A stretch of DNA of 5,556 bases, from positions 1 through 5,556 of the forward strand of contig JACMMM010000072.1 in assembly GCA_014379065.1 (NCBI GenBank), in the 5' to 3' direction. This document shows, piece after piece, positions 1 through 5,556 of the stretch. The DNA comes from Saprospiraceae bacterium. GTDB taxonomy: Bacteria > Bacteroidota > Bacteroidia > Chitinophagales > Saprospiraceae. A program made the position numbers and the translations under genes. The notes beneath the pieces are model-generated. The model was not told the DNA's origin. It saw only the letters and a list, made by a program, of their open reading frames with translations, and ran no database searches. Every line of letters starts with the position of its first letter. Within the stretch, counting starts at the first letter, position 1.

Positions 1-462
1 ATATTGCAAAAAGGTTTGGAAGAAGGACAAAAAACTTATAGTCAATGCCCTGATAGCAGTTTGAAAAGAGGAAAGACATTGTTTGATGTTACAGAAGCGC
101 TTTATTTTGATGCAAATATTGAATTGACCATTCAATATTTAGAATGGATCAATAATATAACCTCTCTTGAAAAACACCTAAGAGATTTATTTTTTATCGG
201 AAGCGAATCTTTTTGGGTTGGAAGAGAAGATTTTCAAAAAGCGGGGCAATTTTATAAATGGATAATTGAAAAATATCCAGATAGCGAATATGGATATATG
301 GGTATGATAGTGGTAAGCTTCCATACAAATTTAGAAAGCCCAGGGCCTTATTGTGAGCACCTATTAAAAATAGACCCTAATTTTGAAAGCAGAAAAGAAA
401 AATCTTTTTGGGAAGGGCAGGTAGTGCGATTTATAAATGCTTATTTGGAACATAAAAAATGA
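1..462 (+). CDS. TPR-like protein, 5' truncated by window edge
   Basis: The reading frame is open from the first base of the window to a TGA at 460-462. It has no internal ATG until about residue 99 (counting from the TTG at 4-6), so this is almost certainly the 3' part of a longer gene rather than a TTG-started protein. The last ~95 residues look like helical-hairpin (TPR-like) repeats. One runs over about residues 61-93, with a DFQKAGQFYKWIIEKYPDS segment of the kind seen at the end of a TPR. A second runs over about 95-127 and ends LKIDPNF. A final amphipathic helix closes the protein. There is no signal peptide or membrane segment in the visible part. TPR proteins usually act as protein-binding scaffolds; the partner and role here are unknown. 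Sampled lines of this gene are about 30-32% G+C, clearly lower than the rest of the window. Its stop overlaps the first possible ATG of the next gene. The coding call is firm; the TPR assignment is by eye and moderate. Confidence 0.75.
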   Translation: MLQKGLEEGQKTYSQCPDSSLKRGKTLFDVTEALYFDANIELTIQYLEWINNITSLEKHLRDLFFIGSESFWVGREDFQKAGQFYKWIIEKYPDSEYGYMGMIVVSFHTNLESPGPYCEHLLKIDPNFESRKEKSFWEGQVVRFINAYLEHKK

Positions 463-1583
463 TGCAGACACGCCCTAGCAACTTACAGGTGATGAAAAAT
501 CAATTGTCCAAGAATCATTTTAAAATGACAACAACGGCAATCAGCCGCCAGCCTATTACCTGCTACCCCTGCTCACAGATCTTCCCTTCGCTACAGCCTT
601 CGCAATGGCTCAGGCATATAAGGCTACGGCGCATAAAACTGTCCCTGCTACTGCTACTGCCCCTGCTACTGCCCTCCTGTAACAAAACCCCCATTTCCCT
701 TCCTTCCTTCCGTGAAATGCCCAGTCCCATTGCAGAAGACCTCAGCTCCGTTGCCTTTGCCGATTCTTTGCATGGATCGCTCACGGGCGGGAAAGCATGG
801 GAGCACGGCTTTGTAATGAATACCGAAGACGGCGGCCTCACGTGGCACACTGATACTGTCTTTGATTGGAAAATGGAACAGGTTTGTTTCGATTCAAAAG
901 GACAGGGCTATGCATGTGGCCAAAATCTCCTGCTCTACAAACCTTCCGGCGAGGAACATTGGCGACTCTTTCGCGCTGATTTTCAATGGCTTCGAGCCTG
1001 CCACTTCCCCACTGGGAAGCGGGGTGCGGTGGTAGGTGGGGAAGGCTACCATGGAGGTCACGCTTACACTTTTGGGCCAGATCCATTTTGGAAATTGGAT
1101 ACGCTTCAAACTTTCCCCAATGAAATCGAGTCTGTTTGGTACTCGGATTCCGTGACACTTCATGCAGTGGGATTTGGCTGGGTGATGCGCTCAAGCAACG
1201 CCGGACGTTCTTGGGAAAGACTCGATATCACGGGCGATTTTTTTCAAAGCGTTCATTTCCCCACGCCTTCCACGGGATATATCTGCGGTAATTCTGGCAC
1301 CATTTTGAAAACAAGCGATGGCGGCCAACATTGGCGTGTCATCCGCAAAGGAGGCAGTACAGGGAAGCGGCTCAAGCCATTCCGCGCCCTCCGGTTCGCC
1401 ACTGCCGATAAAGGCTGGATAGTGGGCGATCAGGGCATTTTTTGGCAGACAGAAGATGGAGGCGACTCTTGGAATCCTGTAGAGGAAGCACCTGCGGATG
1501 CCGATTTTACGGCTGTTTTTTTGTTGGGAAATAAAGGCTGGGCCACGGCAAAAGGCGGGCGGCTGTTTGGATTTGATGATTAA
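459..1583 (+). CDS. YCF48/BNR-type beta-propeller lipoprotein
   Basis: Predicted outer-envelope lipoprotein. A basic stretch (RHIRLRRIK, residues 52-60) precedes a leucine-rich core and a lipobox LPSC with the lipidated Cys at residue 74 (codon 678-680). No acidic export signal follows the Cys, so a periplasm-facing location is inferred. The mature part carries four Asp-box-like motifs of the form (S/T)x(D/N)xGxxW: TEDGGLTW at about 122-129, SSNAGRSW at 245-252, TSDGGQHW at 285-292 and TEDGGDSW at 331-338. Between them are recurring segments such as GYICGNSGTILKT and GWIVGDQGIFWQT. This is typical of YCF48/Hcf136-like and BNR/sialidase-type propellers. The plant and cyanobacterial relatives assist photosystem II assembly, but in Bacteroidota such proteins are widespread and uncharacterised, so no specific function is assigned. 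Start: in-frame ATGs lie only at 459, 462, 492 and 525, all giving an unusually long region before the lipobox. The 525 ATG, preceded by TTTTAAA, is a plausible Bacteroidota-style start. The annotated start is the longest option. Confidence 0.85.
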   Translation: MMQTRPSNLQVMKNQLSKNHFKMTTTAISRQPITCYPCSQIFPSLQPSQWLRHIRLRRIKLSLLLLLPLLLPSCNKTPISLPSFREMPSPIAEDLSSVAFADSLHGSLTGGKAWEHGFVMNTEDGGLTWHTDTVFDWKMEQVCFDSKGQGYACGQNLLLYKPSGEEHWRLFRADFQWLRACHFPTGKRGAVVGGEGYHGGHAYTFGPDPFWKLDTLQTFPNEIESVWYSDSVTLHAVGFGWVMRSSNAGRSWERLDITGDFFQSVHFPTPSTGYICGNSGTILKTSDGGQHWRVIRKGGSTGKRLKPFRALRFATADKGWIVGDQGIFWQTEDGGDSWNPVEEAPADADFTAVFLLGNKGWATAKGGRLFGFDD

Positions 1584-1655
1584 ACACAATAGGCACATAG
1601 AGCACGTAGTATCTTGATTTTCAAGTCTATGTGCTCTATGTGCCTATTGTGTTTA
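1581..1655. repeat. Perfect 25-bp inverted repeat, REP-like hairpin
   Basis: Positions 1581-1605 are exactly the reverse complement of 1631-1655, with a 25-nt spacer that itself holds a 5-bp mini-hairpin (CTTGA at 1613-1617, TCAAG at 1621-1625). The left arm begins with the TAA stop codon of the propeller gene, so the hairpin starts inside the coding sequence. The octamer TCTATGTG occurs twice (1626-1633 and 1635-1642), which allows an alternative, shifted pairing with 1594-1601. Six A residues (1655-1660) follow on the + strand, so there is no canonical U-tract for the propeller transcript. The size and placement resemble REP-like palindromic elements between convergent genes; it could also protect or end transcripts. 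The inverted repeat is directly seen; membership of a dispersed family is inference. Confidence 0.85.
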
Positions 1656-1668
1656 AAAAATAAGGTGA

Positions 1669-1701
1669 AGAAGTGACACTTTTTTAAAAAGTGTCACTTC
1701 T
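1669..1701. terminator. 33-bp perfect palindrome, likely terminator of the protease-like gene
   Basis: A perfect palindrome with 16-bp arms centred on position 1685. The outer part of each arm is AGAAGTGACAC or its complement (1669-1679 and 1691-1701), and the centre is T6A5. It ends 13 nt beyond the stop codon of the minus-strand gene. Read on the minus strand, the stem is followed about 8 nt later by six T residues (complement of 1655-1660), which fits an imperfect intrinsic terminator for that gene. On the + strand no U-tract follows the stem, although the internal T run might contribute. Palindromic symmetry also leaves open a protein-binding site or a second dispersed palindromic repeat. 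The structure is certain; the terminator role is inferred. Confidence 0.6.
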
Positions 1702-1713
1702 CCGCTATGCCTC

Positions 1714-4700
1714 CTACCGTATCACCACTTTCTTCACCCCTCTAACCGCTTCATTTTCAATCGAAACGGCATAAACACCTTCTGGCAAATCACCGATTTG
1801 CAGCGACAGAAAACTATTGCCCGCAGCCAAAGACCAGGTGCGGACGCGCTGTCCGGCGGTGTTGTACATTGAAATGAGTGCGTCGGAAGATAGCGATTCG
1901 GTTAGCGAAAGGCGCACTACTGCATCAGCCGGGTTGGGCGAAAGTTCGAACGCCAGGCTGCTGAGCAGGTCTTTTGTTCCCACGAGTGGTGAAATGTGGA
2001 AGATGCCTGTGGCCATGCCGCCTTCCCCGTCTGAAACGACGAAACGGAATTCATCTGCACCAGCAGCAAAACCATAGTCGAAATAACGCAGTGCCCCATT
2101 GTCAATGTCTAATTGGGTAAACTGTCCACCGACCGACATATCGAAACCATTGCTCTGCAACAAGCCGTTATGCGGTATGCTGACGAGCGTAAAGGTCAGT
2201 TCTGAAGGGCCGTTGTTGGAGTCTACTGCTTGGAGGAAGTTGGCATCAATGGTAGCGTTGTTTCCTGATGACGGCTGAAGTAGATTATTTACGGTGATCA
2301 CTGGCGGATTAGTGGCATCATTGGAACAAATTCGGAGCCCAAAACCAGTCAAAGAACCGCCTGAACTGATCGTGTTGTCCTTCACTCGAAGCGTCCAAGT
2401 CCCCGCAGCGTCTTGATTATTGAATGTGCTGAGCAAGCCGCCACTAGGCTTATAACTTGCATTGTTGTTGGGTGGCGGACAAGTAAAGGTAGAGCCTGCG
2501 CCATCATCGAATCCTATACTGAAATTGCCACTGGTACTACCACATTTGTCTTTCCAGAGCAGTACATCGGTACCCAACGGACTGATGAGACGTACTTCCA
2601 AATCTTTAAAATAGTCGTGGAAACCTTGCACGCTTGTTACGTTCAAGTCGCTGATTTGCCCTCCTGCGAGCAGCGTGATTTTTGACTCGACGGTCGGTGT
2701 GCCATTGGCCGAAATATTTTTGGGCAGGTCGTTGGCTGTGAGTTGAGTGCAATTGAGCAGGCTGACCACAAACACTTGTGTTTCTGACCAAGCCCCCACG
2801 CCACAGTCATTTTTGGGGCGAACGCGCCAGTAATAAACGCCACCCTCCGTCAATGCGGTCGTGATTTGGAAACTGCCCAAGCTGGTGTTCAGTTTTGATG
2901 ATACGATGGTATTGGCTGCGAAAGAAGGGCTAGTGGCCAATTCAACGTCGTAAAAATTGGCATCAACCGAAGTGCTCCATTGAAGCAAAGGCTGCGTGTT
3001 CACGCCCGACGCTCCATTTGCAGGAGAGGTGGGCGCTACTGCCGTAAAATCATTGCTGACCGAGGTCAACGTGATGATCGAAGAAGAAGTGTTTGCGCCT
3101 GAAGTGCCCAGTACCGTCACGTCGAAGGTCGCTTCTGGTGAATTGGCGGGCAAGGAAACGGTAAGGGTGGAAATGCCTCCCACTGGAACAGGGTTGGGGC
3201 TGAAATTAGCCGTTGCGCCATTGGGCAATCCGGTGGCGGAGAGCGTAACTAGACCAGAAAAACCTGCCAGTGCGGCGGTACTGATTTCTGTAGAAAAAGA
3301 GGCGGGTAAACAGACCAAGTCTTCAAGTTTGGTAGCGCAGAGCGAGAAGCTCGCAGTGCTGGGCTGTTGTATTTTGAAGTTGAAGTTGGAAATATCAAAG
3401 AACACATTGTCCGCCGCTTCCACTCGGATGCGCGTCTTGATGCCGATATTGTTTGGGACGGTTATGCAGGCCTTGCCAATGTTTGGCACGCCTTGGGCTA
3501 AGCTGACTGGATAAGTAAATCCTCCATCGGTGCTGAGGCGAATGTTCACTTTCTTGCATTTGACCACGGTATTGTCTGTGTTGGCCACATCCCAGGTTAC
3601 GGTCTGATATTCGCCTACATTCCAGACATTATTGAGCGAATTGGGATAACTCACCAGGAAAGGCCCTGCCGAGGTTGTAGACTGCAAGGAGACGGTGTCG
3701 TACCCAATGCCCCCACCGCCAGTTTTGTTGTCGCGCACTACAAATACGAGCGTGATATTGCGGTTGTAGGTTGGCAGCACCTCCTCAGGGTTAATCCCGC
3801 CGTTAACCACGGTCTGCATACGAGGAAACGTGCGCGTAGGATCGGTGGTTGGTGTAAACCATCTGAACAGGGGCGAATCACCTACAGGGTTGCCGAGCGT
3901 GGTAGTGGGGCCAAGGTCTATCTCATCCCAACAATAGGTCAATGGTGTGTCGCCATCGGGATCAATGGCGGAGCCTGTTAATTCAAACGGAGTACTGATG
4001 GGGAGGAACAGGTTGTCGGGGTAGTTTGCGGTGGCGATGGGGTCGTTGTTGTTGGTCGTCTCATCATGACCACAAGTGGCGCCTTCTTGGTTTTCTACGA
4101 AATTGCGAATCTCAGCGATGGAGCAGACGTGGTAATAAAGCGCGTTGCCGCCACTGATGTTGTTTCCGGCACAGGATCCGTTATAAGACATGATAGTGCT
4201 GCCACTCCCAGGCTCGCAAGCAGATTCGTAATTGAATTGATCGCCGATGTTGCATTGGTTGAACGTATGTCCTCCATTCCACATGTGGCCGATTTCCTGG
4301 CCCGCCACCGTGAAAAAGAAGTTGTTGTAAGGAGGATCTCCAGCCGAGCAACCACGACCTTTTGTCTGTGTGCAACCAGTACCACCAGCCACACCGATGG
4401 CGGCGCCGCCGAGATACTTTGCAAAGACGTGCCCTATATCATATTTGTTGTCATTGCCGAGCACATTGAACATAGCAGAGGGATTAGCATTCATCCATCC
4501 ACCCACGTCGGTGCCAGGGTAGGGGTCTGTAGTAGGATCCAAGAAAATAATGTCGTAAGACTCAGGGATAAGCTCCAGGCGGATATTGAGGTCGCGCTCA
4601 TAGATTGCATTTAGATCGTTGGTGATTTGAGTGACTTTTTGGAAAATAACGTCCTTGTTGCCGCCAAGGCTTACCGAAAACTCGCCCGTGCAGGCACAGG

Positions 4701-5370
4701 CAAATTTGTATTTTTTCAACACGACAAGCCCATCGAGGTGCTCGCCATCTTCGGGTTTTGGCGCTCCGGGTGAAAAGCGTTGAGCACCATCTTCCTTCAA
4801 GTTAGAAAAATCGGGCTGTGCTTCAAACCCGGTTTTCAGCGTGGCCATTGCCGGGTCTATTGGTTCATAAATAGGATCATAGGCCATGTAATAAAGGTTT
4901 TGGCCCCGTGCCAGGGGCTGAATGCGTTCTATGCCTTTGTCAGGGCGCATAATCATAACCTGCAAACCCCAATGTGGCGTTGCCGTGAGGCGCACGCGCA
5001 AACCTGGTTTGTTCAGCGAGGTGCCTGCAAGGGTTAAAATTTCTGGGTGTTGCGCTTCAAGTGTTGATGTCATTGGGCTGGTTTTCAGCATCACGAATTC
5101 TTCCATACTGCCATCAGCCATGGGCAAGGCCACCACACATAGGTGTTTTTTGGCATCCGCAGTGAATTCCTTGGGCGCGGTGTTCAGTTGTGCCACGATG
5201 GACGCATAGTCGAGCGTAAAAGCCGAATATTTCAGCGGTTCGAACTCGCGTTGGGCGATTTGTGGCAAAACCACAGCATCTAGAGAAACGGAGTGGAAAT
5301 GGTTGGGGGCTCTTTGAGCAAAAAGCGTGGCGCAAAGCGCAGTGAAGAGAATGGAAAAGTGTAGGCGCAT
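1714..5370 (-). CDS. T9SS-secreted reprolysin-like (metzincin) protein with P-domain and CSPG repeat, altered zinc site
   Basis: Secreted multidomain protein of 1218 residues. The first ~18 residues form a Sec signal peptide (cleavage likely after LFA). Residues ~20-215 look like a propeptide. Residues ~220-430 are a reprolysin-type metalloprotease domain: FSVSLGG and NAIYERDLNIRLELI segments, DIGHVF at 311-316, zinc-site region at 358-368 and Met-turn STIMSY with Met394. The zinc site reads QEIGHMWNGGH. His362, His368 and Glu359 are present, but Gln358 replaces the first ligand His, so peptidase activity is doubtful. About 440-565 is the TPFELTGSAIDPDGD...YCWDEID region that commonly follows this domain. 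About 565-775 are further beta-sandwich domains. About 780-870 is FN3-like (YYWRVRPKN). About 873-1016 is a proprotein-convertase P-domain (LEVRLISPLGTDVLL, GTWTLRVKD). About 1020-1130 is a CSPG/cadherin-like repeat (FTQLDIDNGALRYFDYG, DEFRFVVSDG). Residues 1140-1218 are a T9SS type A sorting domain (LSPNPA, YNTAGQRV, LPEGVYAVSI, KKVVIR), predicting export across the outer membrane and anchoring or release. The ATG at 5370 is chosen because the signal peptide starts there. The gene is monocistronic as far as visible and converges on the propeller gene. Confidence 0.93.
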   Translation of the reverse strand: MRLHFSILFTALCATLFAQRAPNHFHSVSLDAVVLPQIAQREFEPLKYSAFTLDYASIVAQLNTAPKEFTADAKKHLCVVALPMADGSMEEFVMLKTSPMTSTLEAQHPEILTLAGTSLNKPGLRVRLTATPHWGLQVMIMRPDKGIERIQPLARGQNLYYMAYDPIYEPIDPAMATLKTGFEAQPDFSNLKEDGAQRFSPGAPKPEDGEHLDGLVVLKKYKFACACTGEFSVSLGGNKDVIFQKVTQITNDLNAIYERDLNIRLELIPESYDIIFLDPTTDPYPGTDVGGWMNANPSAMFNVLGNDNKYDIGHVFAKYLGGAAIGVAGGTGCTQTKGRGCSAGDPPYNNFFFTVAGQEIGHMWNGGHTFNQCNIGDQFNYESACEPGSGSTIMSYNGSCAGNNISGGNALYYHVCSIAEIRNFVENQEGATCGHDETTNNNDPIATANYPDNLFLPISTPFELTGSAIDPDGDTPLTYCWDEIDLGPTTTLGNPVGDSPLFRWFTPTTDPTRTFPRMQTVVNGGINPEEVLPTYNRNITLVFVVRDNKTGGGGIGYDTVSLQSTTSAGPFLVSYPNSLNNVWNVGEYQTVTWDVANTDNTVVKCKKVNIRLSTDGGFTYPVSLAQGVPNIGKACITVPNNIGIKTRIRVEAADNVFFDISNFNFKIQQPSTASFSLCATKLEDLVCLPASFSTEISTAALAGFSGLVTLSATGLPNGATANFSPNPVPVGGISTLTVSLPANSPEATFDVTVLGTSGANTSSSIITLTSVSNDFTAVAPTSPANGASGVNTQPLLQWSTSVDANFYDVELATSPSFAANTIVSSKLNTSLGSFQITTALTEGGVYYWRVRPKNDCGVGAWSETQVFVVSLLNCTQLTANDLPKNISANGTPTVESKITLLAGGQISDLNVTSVQGFHDYFKDLEVRLISPLGTDVLLWKDKCGSTSGNFSIGFDDGAGSTFTCPPPNNNASYKPSGGLLSTFNNQDAAGTWTLRVKDNTISSGGSLTGFGLRICSNDATNPPVITVNNLLQPSSGNNATIDANFLQAVDSNNGPSELTFTLVSIPHNGLLQSNGFDMSVGGQFTQLDIDNGALRYFDYGFAAGADEFRFVVSDGEGGMATGIFHISPLVGTKDLLSSLAFELSPNPADAVVRLSLTESLSSDALISMYNTAGQRVRTWSLAAGNSFLSLQIGDLPEGVYAVSIENEAVRGVKKVVIR

Positions 5371-5485
5371 GGTTATGAGTTGTTAATGCGTTGAGATGTT
5401 TATTTGTTTACTTTGGCAAAATTCAAGAATTCTCTCAAAGCCACAGCCGAATTTCGCCCACTTTGCCCAAAGAAGACCATAATCG
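5371..5485 (-). promoter_or_regulatory. Upstream region of the protease-like gene, weak promoter candidate
   Basis: No Shine-Dalgarno sequence is visible before the ATG; the bases just upstream (AACAACTCATAACC on the minus strand) are A-rich, as is usual in Bacteroidota. The best match to the Bacteroidota -7 element (TAnnTTTG) is GAATTTTG on the minus strand at 5417-5424, with one mismatch. It would give a leader of roughly 40 nt. No well-spaced TTG/TTTG -33 element accompanies it, so this is only a candidate. I see no riboswitch, operator palindrome or convincing small gene here. Confidence 0.2.
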
Positions 5486-5556
5486 TCAGAAAACAATCGC
5501 CCGGACTACCAATACCAGCCCAAAAACGATCATTAATACACCCAGTCCCCGCTGGA
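5486..5556 (-). CDS. Possible C-terminal tail of a membrane protein (partial)
   Basis: On the minus strand one frame enters from the right edge and ends at a TGA (5486-5488), after about 22 codons that read QRGLGVLMIVFGLVLVVRAI followed by VF. This is a continuous hydrophobic run, as expected for the last transmembrane helix of an inner-membrane protein. With only ~70 bases, openness alone means little: a second minus-strand frame is also open across this stretch. The call rests only on the hydrophobic composition. If real, the gene lies upstream of and in the same direction as the protease-like gene, with a gap of about 115 bp. The family cannot be named. Confidence 0.35.
   Translation of the reverse strand, partial: QRGLGVLMIVFGLVLVVRAIVF

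Noticed and set aside
838..1598. Minus-strand open frames of 118 and 135 residues opposite the propeller gene
   Set aside because: The + strand frame has clear Asp-box repeats and a lipobox; the antisense frames show no family features.
1581..1701. CRISPR-like or attachment-site reading of the repeats in the convergent gap
   Set aside because: There are two different palindromes with no regular spacing or repeated unit, and no integrase or cas gene nearby.
2996..3514. 172-residue open frame on the + strand
   Set aside because: Antisense to the Ig-like part of the secreted protein. The Val/Ala/Glu-rich composition arises from the Thr/Ser/Asn-rich coding strand; no domain is visible.
4066..4614. 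182-residue open frame on the + strand opposite the protease-like domain
   Set aside because: It lies antisense inside a well-supported gene, has no recognisable motif and no supporting start context; it is a shadow of the codon use of the real gene.
5407..5514. Minus-strand frame with an ATG that reads into AVALREFLNFAKVNK and ends before the protease-like gene
   Set aside because: It is only about 27 codons from its ATG, overlaps the more plausible hydrophobic tail in another frame, and has no start signal or recognisable similarity.

Overview
The window most likely comes from a member of the Bacteroidota, plausibly a Saprospiria-type environmental bacterium. The main evidence is a 1218-residue secreted protein ending in a type IX secretion (T9SS) type A C-terminal sorting domain, a system confined to that phylum. 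Gene starts preceded by A/T-rich sequence with no clear Shine-Dalgarno, and a beta-propeller lipoprotein with Asp-box repeats, fit the same group. The closer placement within the phylum is inference.

Layout. Positions 1-462 (+) hold the 3' part of an AT-rich gene for a TPR-like protein, cut by the window edge. Positions 459-1583 (+) hold a YCF48/BNR-type beta-propeller lipoprotein whose true start is uncertain. Positions 1584-1713 are a short convergent intergenic gap containing two separate, perfect inverted repeats: one with 25-bp arms that includes the stop codon of the propeller gene, and one 33-bp palindrome just beyond the stop of the opposing gene. Positions 1714-5370 (-) hold the dominant gene, a multidomain secreted metzincin-like (reprolysin-type) protein. 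It runs signal peptide, propeptide, protease-like domain, several beta-sandwich domains, P-domain, CSPG/cadherin-like repeat and T9SS sorting domain. Positions 5371-5485 are its upstream region. Positions 5486-5556 (-) may be the last codons of a membrane protein entering from the right edge.

The genes do not form an obvious pathway. Both recognisable products are cell-envelope or extracellular proteins, transcribed towards each other and separated by hairpin-forming DNA that could stop transcription from both sides. The most notable observation is that the zinc-binding signature of the protease-like domain reads QExGHxxNxxH instead of HExGHxxGxxH. The first metal-ligand histidine is replaced by glutamine, although the rest of the domain and its Met-turn are intact. 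This suggests an inactive or altered enzyme, or a single-base sequencing error. I see no CRISPR array, tRNA, rRNA, IS element or phage gene, and no convincing undescribed multi-gene system.
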